From assembly GCA_964235675.1 (NCBI GenBank), contig CAXSEA010000069.1, positions 1 to 14,746 on the forward strand: 14,746 bases of DNA, in the 5' to 3' direction. Each line of letters begins with the position of its first letter. Position 1 is the first letter of the stretch. The position numbers were made by a program, and so were the translations under genes. Shown here piece by piece: positions 1 to 5,770 of this stretch. Below the pieces are notes generated by a model, which made no database searches, was not told the DNA's origin, and worked only from the letters and a program-made list of their open reading frames with translations. Source of the DNA: CAXSEA01 sp964235675 (GTDB taxonomy: Bacteria > Armatimonadota > Armatimonadia > Armatimonadales > Capsulimonadaceae).

Positions 1-130
1 GACGCTTGTAGCTCAACTGGATAGAGCGCCTAAAATACCTTCGCCGTACACTTATCCGATTTCGGGTCGATTGGAGGAAGGTTATCCGCTGTTAACGGGG
101 AGGTTGCGGGTTCGAGTCCCGCTGAGCGTC
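1..130 (+). ncRNA. tRNA-Asn(GUU)-like RNA with inserted Ro-binding hairpin (Y RNA/tRNA chimera)
   Basis: The ends fold as a tRNA. The acceptor is 2-8 with 123-129, extended by G1:C130. T8/A9 are present at 9-10, the D-arm is GCTC 11-14/GAGC 24-27, and the T-arm is GCGGG 106-110, loop TTCGAGT, CCCGC 118-122. The anticodon arm is CC (29-30) + CCG (86-88) paired to CGGGG (96-100), with a 7-nt loop CTGTTAA giving anticodon GUU. Between 30 and 86 lies a 55-nt insert. It forms ACCTTC 37-42/GAAGGT 77-82 and a terminal hairpin of 52-58/63-70 with a 4-nt loop ATTT and bulged C68, followed by GTTATC. That matches the Ro-binding helix of the downstream Y RNA modules, but with strand order reversed. C73-type discriminator and the insert argue against an ordinary Asn tRNA. 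No CCA is encoded. It may begin upstream of the window. Its function is inferred from the neighbouring rsr gene. Confidence 0.7.
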
Positions 131-155
131 TGCACTTATTTGGAATTTTATACAC

Positions 156-226
156 CCGGATGGGTCGCTGCGTTGGGTTATCGTTGCTAACTGATTTGCC
201 CCAGCGCGTTCGTTTTATCTATTCGG
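156..226 (+). ncRNA. Y RNA-like module without tRNA domain
   Basis: A canonical-order Ro-binding helix is visible. The 5' strand 156-165 pairs with 217-226 (10 bp with several G.U), C166 is bulged, and a second helix 169-176/201-208 follows, with a U-rich bulge on the 3' side. GTTATC at 177-182 sits at the loop end, as in animal and bacterial Y RNAs. The loop (183-200) is short and shows no tRNA-like arms. The helix layout and spacing (GGGTCG, 9 nt, GTTATC) agree with the next two modules. It could be an independent RNA or part of one long precursor, since no separate promoter is apparent. Confidence 0.6.
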
Positions 227-237
227 CTGTTTTCGCT

Positions 238-325
238 TTGAACGGGTCGAATGCTTTGGGTTATCGCCTCCAATTAGGATGGAAAATAGGCTCCATCCGC
301 CCAGGGCAACAGCTTATCCGTTCAA
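238..325 (+). ncRNA. Y RNA-like module
   Basis: The 5' strand TTGAACGGGT (238-247) pairs with 316-325, followed by bulged C248, G249-A250 with 314-315, and an inner helix 253-258/307-313. GTTATC follows at 260-265. These are the hallmarks of the Ro60/Rsr binding helix of Y RNAs. The distal loop contains a 7-bp hairpin, 277-283/292-298, instead of a tRNA-like domain. The 5' strand is almost identical over about 30 nt to that of the module at 376-483, and both 3' strands end in the same CTTATCCGTTCAAT. The two are therefore recent tandem paralogues with exchanged distal domains. Confidence 0.7.
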
Positions 326-332
326 TATGTAA

Positions 333-369
333 GGCACTTATCCGGCGCGTATCGCGCTGACGGGTGGCC
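333..369. other. Hairpin between Y RNA modules, Ro-helix-like and permuted
   Basis: The motif GCACTTATCCG, typical of the 3' strand of the Ro helix, comes first (334-344). It pairs back to CGGGTGGCC (361-369) across a GC-rich inner stem, 345-349/353-357. The order is the same reversed one seen in the tRNA-like RNA at 1-130, but neither the bulged C nor GTTATC is retained. It may be a decayed module or a processing hairpin. It is not a terminator, because no T-run follows. Confidence 0.35.
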
Positions 370-375
370 GATAGT

Positions 376-483
376 TTGAACGGGTCGAATGCTGTGGGTT
401 ATCTAGATGAATTCAGCAGGAGCAATTCTGCTGGATAGGCTGGTTCGATTCCAGCATCCATGGCGATAAGCTTATCCGTTCAA
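376..483 (+). ncRNA. YrlA-type Y RNA with tRNA-like module
   Basis: The Ro-binding helix is 376-385/474-483 with bulged C386, then 387-388/472-473 and 391-392/470-471. GTTATC lies at 398-403, and TTATC 399-403 can also pair with GATAA 465-469. Distally there is a T-arm mimic: GCTGG 439-443, loop TTCGATT, CCAGC 451-455. There is also a D-arm-like hairpin: CAGCA 414-418/TGCTG 429-433 with a GG-containing loop. An acceptor-like stem 404-409/455-460 joins them. An anticodon arm is absent. This is the known organisation of bacterial Y RNAs that mimic tRNA (YrlA family). It lies 75 nt upstream of the rsr start, as expected for an Rsr partner RNA. Confidence 0.75.
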
Positions 484-487
484 TTTG

Positions 488-537
488 CGAAACAGCCGAG
501 CGATGCCAATGGTGGCGTCGCTCGGCTGTTTCGTTTT
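488..537 (+). terminator. Intrinsic terminator between Y RNA array and rsr
   Basis: A 20-bp near-perfect stem (488-507/514-533, one G.U) has a 6-nt loop and is followed by TTTT. It starts 5 nt after the last Y RNA helix, so it would define the 3' end of the array transcript. It lies upstream of the rsr ribosome-binding site, with no room for a separate promoter in 538-558. Confidence 0.85.
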
Positions 538-558
538 GTCGGGAGGACAAATACTAAC

Positions 559-2187
559 ATGGCTACGAATTACTTGACTCAGATTTTTAAGCGGGGCGCG
601 ACGCCTCAGTCGGAGCAGCTGGCGGACGTATCGCAGGTGCCAAACAGCGCGGGCGGATTTGTTTTCGGCGTCGATGACATGACGCGTCTGCGCCGGTTCT
701 TGATTTTGGGCAGCGAGGGCGGGAGCTTCTACGCGTCCGAGCGCGATTTGACTAAGGAGAATGTGGACGCGGTGCGCCGCGCCATTGCCGCCGACGGGCT
801 GGCGTGCGTCCGGGAGATCGTGGACGTCTCGGTGGCGGGACGCGCGCCGAAGAACGATCCGGCTTTGTTCGCGCTGGCGCTCTGCGCCGCGTATGGCGAT
901 GACGAGACTCGCGCCGCCGCGCTGGCGGCGTTGCCGCGCGTGGCGCGGACGGGAACGCATCTGTTCCACTTCGCCGCGTATGTGGATACGATGCGCGGCT
1001 GGGGACGTGGGCTGCGGAACGCAGTCGGGAAGTGGTACAGCGCGAAGGACGCGCGGGATTTGGTGTTCCAGGTGGTGAAGTACCAGCAGCGCGACGGCTG
1101 GAGCCACCGCGACTTGCTGCGCCTGACCCACGCGCAAGCGTCGAGCGAGACGGGCAACGCGGTGCTGAATTATGCGGTGAAGGGCTGGCCGGGCGTGGGC
1201 GATTTGCCCCACCCCGACGCCGACCTGCGCTTGATCTGGGCGCATGAGCGGGCTAAGACGGCTTCGGAGGCGGAACTGGTGTCGCTGATTAGGGAGCACC
1301 GGCTGCCGATGGAGTCGGTGCCGACCGAGAAGCGCACGGCGGCTGTCTACGAGGCGCTGATTCCGACGGCGGGGATTACCTGGCTGCTGCGCAACCTCGG
1401 CAACTTGTCAAAGCACGGCGTGATCGCGACCGGGCAGTATTCAGCGCTGAACGCCGTCTGCGCGCGGCTCACCGACGCCGAGCAATTGAAGCGGGGGCGC
1501 GTGCATCCATTGTCGATTTTGTCGGCGCTGGACACCTATCGAAGCGGAAAGAGCATCAAGGGCGGCGGCGAGTGGCCGGTGGTCGATAAGATTGTCGATG
1601 CGCTGGATACGGCGTTCTACTCCGCCTTCGACGCGGTGGAGCCGACCGGCAAGCGTTTTGTCTGCGCTCTGGACGTCAGCGGGAGCATGGATCTGAGCAA
1701 GATCGCCGGGATGAACCTGACGGCGCGGGAAGCGTCGGCGGCGCTGGCACTGGTGACGAACAACGTGGAAAGCAACGTGGTTAACGTCGCATTCACCGGG
1801 GACGGCACGCGGAGCGCCAACGTAATCCGCGAGATTCCGCTGAACCGCAAGAGCCGATTGGACGCCGTCGTGGAGCTGCTGCGGCAGTACAACTTCGGCG
1901 GCACCGACTGCGCTCTGCCGATGCTGTGGGCTTTGGAAAACGATGTGGAAACGGACGCGTTCGTGATCTACACCGACTCCGAGACCTGGGCGGGTACGAT
2001 CCATCCGGTGGAAGCTCTCACCCGCTACCGCCAAAAGACCGGCATTCCGGCGCGGCTGATCATCGCCGGCATGACCTCGAACGGCTTTAGCATCGCCGAC
2101 ACGAACGACGCGGGCATGCTGGACGTGGTCGGTTTCAGCACCGACTCGCCGAGCGTTGTGTCGGAGTTCGCGGCAGGGCGGATGTAG
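559..2187 (+). CDS. rsr: Rsr, bacterial Ro60 orthologue (TROVE + vWA domains)
   Basis: The 542-residue protein binds Y RNAs and, in Deinococcus and Salmonella, tethers nucleases such as PNPase for RNA quality control. Residues about 15-350 are the helical-repeat TROVE ring, with the typical N-terminal stretch NSAGGFVFGVDD...RFLILGSEGGSFY. Residues about 365-540 form a vWA domain with an intact MIDAS: DVSGS (D372, S374, S376), T449 in GGTD, and D473 in YTDSETW. The start at 559 is chosen because GGGAGG lies 12 nt upstream and homology begins there. An in-frame ATG at 460 lies inside the Y RNA and would translate through the terminator. Length fits the family (about 530 aa). No rtcB/rtcA is seen downstream. 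The gene is followed directly by a multi-hairpin repeat acting as terminator. Confidence 0.93.
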   Translation: MATNYLTQIFKRGATPQSEQLADVSQVPNSAGGFVFGVDDMTRLRRFLILGSEGGSFYASERDLTKENVDAVRRAIAADGLACVREIVDVSVAGRAPKNDPALFALALCAAYGDDETRAAALAALPRVARTGTHLFHFAAYVDTMRGWGRGLRNAVGKWYSAKDARDLVFQVVKYQQRDGWSHRDLLRLTHAQASSETGNAVLNYAVKGWPGVGDLPHPDADLRLIWAHERAKTASEAELVSLIREHRLPMESVPTEKRTAAVYEALIPTAGITWLLRNLGNLSKHGVIATGQYSALNAVCARLTDAEQLKRGRVHPLSILSALDTYRSGKSIKGGGEWPVVDKIVDALDTAFYSAFDAVEPTGKRFVCALDVSGSMDLSKIAGMNLTAREASAALALVTNNVESNVVNVAFTGDGTRSANVIREIPLNRKSRLDAVVELLRQYNFGGTDCALPMLWALENDVETDAFVIYTDSETWAGTIHPVEALTRYRQKTGIPARLIIAGMTSNGFSIADTNDAGMLDVVGFSTDSPSVVSEFAAGRM

Positions 2188-2378
2188 GAGCGCTTCTTTC
2201 CGGAGACGCTCGGGCCGCTGGGCCTTTTTCCACGCGGTTGAGCGCTGGCGCGCCCAACCGAAGTGATAAAATAAGCGCTGGGTTGGTTAAATCCAGTGCT
2301 TATTTTATTGCATTTGACAAATTGCGCCGCGCAATTTGTCAGCGTGAAAAAAAGCCGCGCGGCTTTGGAGCGCTCTGG
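2188..2378. repeat. Cloverleaf-like multi-hairpin repeat, copy 1
   Basis: Three successive hairpins (2235-2260; 2266-2281/2293-2308, 16 bp; 2315-2326/2330-2341, 12 bp) lie between related outer arms. The left arm has GGCC-GCTG-GGCC followed by T5 (2213-2229), a small terminator for rsr. The right arm has A7 then GCCGCGCGGC (2347-2363), the same device facing the SDR gene. It fills the whole gap between the two convergent genes. Confidence 0.8.
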
Positions 2379-2387
2379 AATTCTTCC

Positions 2388-3140
2388 CTACACCTGCGCC
2401 GTGCCGCCGTCGACGCAGAGCTCGATGCCGTTGACGAAGCTGCTTTCTTCGGTGGCGAGGAAGAGAGCGGCGTTGGCGATGTCTTCGGACTGGCCGATTC
2501 GGCCGAGCGGGACCTGCTGGGTCATGCCGTCGATGAACGCCTGCGTCTGGGTTTCGTCCGGGTTGAGGCCGCGCATTCCGGGAGTGTCGATAGGGCCGGG
2601 GCTGACGACGTTCACCCGGATGCCTTTGCCTTTGAGATCCATAATCCAGGTGCGGGCGAACGAGCGCACCGCGGCTTTGGTAGCGGAGTAGACGCCGAAC
2701 GCGGGGATACCCTTCATAGAGACAATCGAGGCGTTCAAAATGATTGAACCGCCGTCGCTCATCAGCGGGAGAGCTTTTTGCACGGTGAAGACCAAGCCCT
2801 TGACGTTGGTATTGAAGGTTTTGTCGAAATGCTCTTCGGTGTATTCCCCGATGCTGGCGAACTCGCCGCCGCCGGCGTTCACGAACAAAACGTCGAGCTT
2901 GCCTTTCTTTTCCCGGATCTCGTCGAACACGCGGTCAAGGTCGGCCATGCTCGAGGAGTCCGCTTGGATTGCGGCGCTGCTGGCGCCGATTTGCTGGATA
3001 GCTTGATCGAGCGCTTCTTGACGCCGTCCGGTGATGAATACGTACGCGCCTTCCTGCGCGAACCGCTTCGCCGTCGCCAAGCCTATCCCGCTGTTGCCGC
3101 CCGTGACCAGGGCGATTTTGCCTTTAAGTCGATTGCTCAT
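2388..3140 (-). CDS. SDR-family NAD(P)-dependent oxidoreductase
   Basis: This is a 250-residue classical short-chain dehydrogenase/reductase. It has the Rossmann cofactor motif TGGNSGIG (13-20), the NAG motif (88-90), catalytic N112, S138, Y151 and K155 (YSATK), and the C-terminal PGPIDTP and VDGG motifs. R39-R40 after the second beta strand favour NADP(H), which is inference. The substrate cannot be read from sequence. The ATG at 3140 is chosen because AAGGAGAG lies 9 nt upstream and the fold begins here. An upstream in-frame extension would run through the promoter and into tetR. It is divergent from the TetR gene, whose operators overlap both promoters, so control by that repressor is likely. 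Its end abuts the multi-hairpin repeat at 2188-2378. Confidence 0.93.
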   Translation of the reverse strand: MSNRLKGKIALVTGGNSGIGLATAKRFAQEGAYVFITGRRQEALDQAIQQIGASSAAIQADSSSMADLDRVFDEIREKKGKLDVLFVNAGGGEFASIGEYTEEHFDKTFNTNVKGLVFTVQKALPLMSDGGSIILNASIVSMKGIPAFGVYSATKAAVRSFARTWIMDLKGKGIRVNVVSPGPIDTPGMRGLNPDETQTQAFIDGMTQQVPLGRIGQSEDIANAALFLATEESSFVNGIELCVDGGTAQV

Positions 3141-3178
3141 CCGTGTAGCTCTCCTTAACCCATTTGGCACTACTTCTG

Positions 3179-3192
3179 TACCGATTGGTATG
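3179..3192. promoter_or_regulatory. TetR operator 1 (candidate)
   Basis: TACCGATTGGTATG contains the palindrome TACC-N4-GGTA. It matches 12 of 14 positions of the second site on the opposite strand (TACCGAT-N2-GTATG). It covers the predicted transcription start of the SDR gene. Confidence 0.6.
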
Positions 3193-3193
3193 C

Positions 3194-3223
3194 AATGTAC
3201 CGCGCCTTGACGAGTGATGTCAA
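3194..3223 (-). promoter_or_regulatory. Promoter of the SDR gene
   Basis: On the minus strand, TTGACA (3218-3223) and TACATT (3194-3199) are separated by 18 nt, predicting a start near 3187 within operator 1. This gives a leader of about 47 nt that includes the strong Shine-Dalgarno. Confidence 0.6.
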
Positions 3224-3236
3224 CAGGTTCCATACT
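3207..3236 (+). promoter_or_regulatory. Promoter of tetR, probably leaderless
   Basis: TTGACG (3207-3212) and CATACT (3231-3236) are spaced by 18 nt. The expected start, near 3243, coincides with the ATG at 3244. No Shine-Dalgarno precedes that ATG, so a leaderless message is inferred. Confidence 0.5.
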
Positions 3237-3247
3237 TATCGGTATGG
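3230..3247. promoter_or_regulatory. TetR operator 2 (candidate)
   Basis: CCATAC-N6-GTATGG is a perfect 6+6 inverted repeat overlapping the -10 box and start codon of tetR. Its reverse complement contains TACCGATAAGTATG, the partner of operator 1. Autorepression is inferred. Confidence 0.65.
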
Positions 3248-3870
3248 AATCAGAAAAAAAGAAAGCGCCGCCTGGAAGGCCGCGTGAGTTCGACGCCGAC
3301 GCCGCTCTTCGCAGTGCGCTGCATCTTTTCTGGAGCAAGGGATACGAGGGAACGTCGCTGAGCGATCTGACCGAGTCGATGGGCATCAGCCGCCCCAGCC
3401 TTTATGCCGCGTTCGGTAACAAGGAAACTATTTTCCGTCGCGCGCTGGCACTGTACATCGCCGAGGCGGGCCATTATGTCAATGACGCCATGCAGGCTCC
3501 CACGGCCCGTGAGACTGTCGAGCGCCTGATGCGCGGCGCTCTCGCGCGAGTCGCTGATGCCACTACTCCGGCCGGATGCCTGCTGGTTCATGGCGCACTG
3601 GTTTGCAGCGACGATTCCGCCGCTATTCGTCAGGAGCTAAACGGAGCGCGCGGCATTCAACAGGAGATGCTCCGCGAGCGTTTCGCCCAAGCGCAATTCG
3701 ACGGCGAGCTTCCCGCAAGCGTCGTGCCTGACGCTCTGGCGCGCTATTTTACGACACTCACCCACGGCATGAGTGTCCAGGCGGCGAGTGGAGCGTCGGT
3801 TGACGATCTCCGGCAGGTAATGGTTATCGCTTTTGCGGCATGGCCTGGCGCGGAGAAGCCGCAGTTGTAA
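3244..3870 (+). CDS. TetR/AcrR-family transcriptional repressor
   Basis: The 208-residue regulator has a basic N-terminus, GRPREFD (11-17), then the TetR helix-turn-helix at about 22-66. The recognition helix is near TSLSDLTESMGISRPSLYAAFG, followed by NKETIFRRAL. The remainder is the helical ligand-binding/dimerisation domain with an AGCLLVHGAL segment, seen in the subgroup that controls neighbouring oxidoreductases. The start at 3244 is preferred over 3214 because the promoter and operator occupy the intervening bases. Its own start codon lies inside operator 2. The likely target is the divergent SDR gene and itself. The inducer is unknown. Confidence 0.9.
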   Translation: MESEKKKAPPGRPREFDADAALRSALHLFWSKGYEGTSLSDLTESMGISRPSLYAAFGNKETIFRRALALYIAEAGHYVNDAMQAPTARETVERLMRGALARVADATTPAGCLLVHGALVCSDDSAAIRQELNGARGIQQEMLRERFAQAQFDGELPASVVPDALARYFTTLTHGMSVQAASGASVDDLRQVMVIAFAAWPGAEKPQL

Positions 3871-4047
3871 GATTTCAGAGACGCTCTCAGGCCGCTGGGC
3901 CTTTTTTCACAGCTTGAGCGCTTACGCGCTCAAGCGAGATTATTGATAAGCGCTGGATTCAACAAGTCCAGCGCTTATTGTGTTGCCACTGACAAATCGC
4001 GGCAATTTGTCAGTGTGAAAAAAGCCGCGCGGCTTTGGAGCGCTCTT
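3870..4047. repeat. Cloverleaf-like multi-hairpin repeat, copy 2
   Basis: Stems are 3912-3921/3926-3935 (10 bp), 3946-3957/3967-3978 (12 bp) and 3988-3997/4005-4014 (10 bp). The left arm has GGCC-GCTG-GGCC plus T6 (3890-3907). The right arm has A6 plus GCCGCGCGGC (4018-4033), giving opposing terminators for the convergent tetR and cupin genes. Bases 3870-3979 are identical to 6651-6760, and the first base is the last base of the tetR stop codon. Confidence 0.85.
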
Positions 4048-4050
4048 TTC

Positions 4051-4551
4051 CTACTTCTTTCCCAGATAATTCGGGGGGTACAGCTTCTGACCGTACTTTT
4101 CGGCTACGGCTTGCATGTGCTTTTGATCCTCGGGGCTGAGCTGCGGCGGAGGAAGAAATTGACCGGGCTGCACGGGTTTGCCGAGTTCCAGGAACATCGC
4201 GTCCAAGCCGGCGGGGACGACCGTGCACCAGAGACGGGCGGGCTTGTCTTGCTTGTTGGTGAACCGGTGCACCATCCCGCCCAAGGGGATGTTGACGAAG
4301 GTGCCTTGCCCGGCGGTGTCGGCGCCCTGCTCGTTGACGACTTCGATTTCACCGTCCATGACATAGAACGATTCTTCAATTTCGGCATGGGAATGAGGAC
4401 CGGGCCCTCCGTTCTTGGGGATAAGCATGTCGATCACGGCGTAGGCTCCGCCGGTCTGCTCGCCCGTAATTACAATCCGGTAGGTGTCGCCGACCATGGA
4501 AATGGTTTGACCCTGCTGAGGCGCGACTATAGTCAGCTTATTTGCGTCCAT
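4051..4551 (-). CDS. Cupin-domain protein
   Basis: This 166-residue single-domain cupin has both signature motifs. Motif 1 is GPHSHAEIEE...MDGE with metal ligands H53, H55 and E59/E60. Motif 2 is PLGGMVHRFTN with H95. A complete metal site is therefore expected. The C-terminal 35 residues are polar and proline-rich (PPPQLSPEDQKHMQ...). The family includes dioxygenases, isomerases and quercetinase-like proteins; which reaction this one catalyses cannot be told. The start at 4551 has a weak GGAA about 12 nt upstream. It follows the nmrA-like gene by 25 nt in the same direction, so the two are probably one transcript ending at the repeat 3870-4047. Confidence 0.88.
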   Translation of the reverse strand: MDANKLTIVAPQQGQTISMVGDTYRIVITGEQTGGAYAVIDMLIPKNGGPGPHSHAEIEESFYVMDGEIEVVNEQGADTAGQGTFVNIPLGGMVHRFTNKQDKPARLWCTVVPAGLDAMFLELGKPVQPGQFLPPPQLSPEDQKHMQAVAEKYGQKLYPPNYLGKK

Positions 4552-4576
4552 CGTATTTTCTATTCCTTTTTGAGCG

Positions 4577-5434
4577 TTACCGGCGATCTGCCAGCTCTTC
4601 GATATATTGGCGCAGCGTGCGTGGCTCTCGGTTGAGCACAGCTTTCAGCACTAAATCGTTGCCTCCGGGAAAGCCGTACTTGTCGTAGTCGGCGTACATT
4701 AATTTGAGGCCGTCGCGCAGCGGCCCCTCGGCGATATGACTTGATTGCGCCCACTCGTCGAACGGCGGCTCGCCCGCTTCGATTGGGCGTTGGAGCGCCT
4801 CGCTCATCATCGCCGCCAGCTGTATGCGGCTGACCATTCCGGGAGCGCACAACTCAAAGACGCCATAGCTGAGCGTGTCGCCGGTGAGCGCCAGCGCAGC
4901 CGCCTCGGCGACATCGCGGTAGTCTACATACGATGCCGTGGCATCTTTAGAATAGGGCAGCGAGAAGCGTCCGGTCTGCAGCGCAGCCTGGAATCCGGCG
5001 TCGAGCGTCTGCATGAACATGGTGGGCTGCAAAATTGTGAAGTTCATGCCGGACTCGTACAACGCTTCTTCCACCGGGCGCTTCAAGGCATGGTTTCGCA
5101 TTTTAGAAATGGACGGGTGGATCACGCTGGAAAACGTGAACTTGCGAACGCCCGCCGCTATCGCGGCCTCAACCATCGCGACCCCAAGATCCGCCTCGTC
5201 GGGCGCGAACGCGGGATTGATGTGGAATACGCCGTCCACTCCAGCGGCGGCGGCGCGCAGGCTGGCCGGGTCGCTTAAATCGCCGATGGCGACTTCAGCG
5301 GCTCCACGCTGCCGCACCGAGTCGCTTTTTTTCTCATCCCGGAGAAGCGCCCGCACCGTAGCACCCCGCTTTATCAGCTCGGGCATAACCAATCCGGCGT
5401 ATTTGCCGTCGGCTCCTACCATTAAAATTTTCAT
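4577..5434 (-). CDS. NmrA/NAD(P)-binding atypical SDR-family protein
   Basis: A 285-residue protein of the NmrA-like/HSCARG atypical SDR group. It has an N-terminal Rossmann motif GADGKYAG (7-14), basic residues after beta-2 (ALLRDEKK) that suggest NADP(H), GDLSDPASL, a VDGVFHINP segment, KFTFSSVIHP, the FTILQPTMFMQ strand and YVDYRDVAEAA. A catalytic YxxxK is not evident, so it may be a redox sensor or a reductase acting without the classical tetrad. The start at 5434 is preferred over 5500 because AAGGA lies 8 nt upstream and the beta-1 strand begins immediately. It is the first gene of a two-gene unit with the cupin and divergent from a LysR regulator. Confidence 0.88.
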   Translation of the reverse strand: MKILMVGADGKYAGLVMPELIKRGATVRALLRDEKKSDSVRQRGAAEVAIGDLSDPASLRAAAAGVDGVFHINPAFAPDEADLGVAMVEAAIAAGVRKFTFSSVIHPSISKMRNHALKRPVEEALYESGMNFTILQPTMFMQTLDAGFQAALQTGRFSLPYSKDATASYVDYRDVAEAAALALTGDTLSYGVFELCAPGMVSRIQLAAMMSEALQRPIEAGEPPFDEWAQSSHIAEGPLRDGLKLMYADYDKYGFPGGNDLVLKAVLNREPRTLRQYIEELADRR

Positions 5435-5460
5435 CAAGGTTTTCCTTTGATTGACCGACG

Positions 5461-5652
5461 TTATGTTTTCGCCCCGCCCAAATGGGCTTTGCCCCGGCAA
5501 ATTCCTAATTCGATTCCGTCTTGAAGGCTCTGTGCGGAGTAAACGCCGTAAGTAGCCTGGAGGGTGACGTCGAGCGCGGTGGCGGCTATCTTAGCCTAGT
5601 TTTCGGTCGAGTTGGCCAAAAGTATCGATTCTTTGGCGTGCTCATAAGCCTC
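5461..5652 (-). pseudogene. Possible gene remnant in nmrA-lysR spacer
   Basis: On the minus strand one frame reads EAYEHAKESILLANSTEN, an in-frame TAG at 5596-5598, then 44 codons ending KAHLGGAKT and TAA at 5461-5463. The composition looks like coding sequence. There is no start, a stop precedes it at 5653-5655, and no family was recognised. It could equally be chance reading in a GC-rich spacer. Confidence 0.25.
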
Positions 5653-5673
5653 TTACCTGCCTTTCACCGAAAA

Positions 5674-5702
5674 TTGGCTTCGAATTGATTTTGGCTTATA
5701 AA
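5674..5702 (+). promoter_or_regulatory. Promoter of lysR
   Basis: TTGGCT (5674-5679) and TATAAA (5697-5702) are separated by 17 nt, a good sigma70-type match. The transcript would start near 5709, with a leader of about 60 nt. Confidence 0.6.
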
Positions 5703-5737
5703 CGGTATAGTCAGCTAGCTGAAATTCGGCATAAGAC

Positions 5738-5755
5738 GATAGCCTTGAGGCTATC
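5738..5755. promoter_or_regulatory. Inverted repeat, possible LysR site or leader hairpin
   Basis: GATAGCC-TTGA-GGCTATC is a perfect 7+7 inverted repeat 16 bp before the lysR start codon and downstream of the predicted promoter. It could be an autoregulatory site or an mRNA hairpin that limits translation. No clear Shine-Dalgarno follows it. Confidence 0.35.
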
Positions 5756-5770
5756 ATTTAAAGCTTTTTT

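Noticed and set aside
132..150. Alternative 3' strand (CACTTATTTGGAATTTT) pairing with 59-70 to make a conventional Y RNA spanning the tRNA 3' half
   Set aside because: Pairing relies on many G.U pairs and leaves the inner helix unpaired. The local hairpin 37-42/77-82 plus 52-58/63-70 explains the same bases better. It remains a possible alternative fold.
160..360. 66-codon open frame on the plus strand
   Set aside because: It runs through two Y RNA helices, has no ribosome-binding site, and its residues simply reflect the structured RNA.
460..558. Upstream in-frame ATG extending rsr by 33 codons
   Set aside because: The extension translates the 3' part of the Y RNA and the terminator hairpin. 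A good ribosome-binding site and family homology start at 559.
3943..4635. 230-codon plus-strand frame opposite the cupin gene
   Set aside because: It is an antisense shadow of the cupin and hairpin repeat, with no initiation signals. The minus-strand product has clear cupin motifs.
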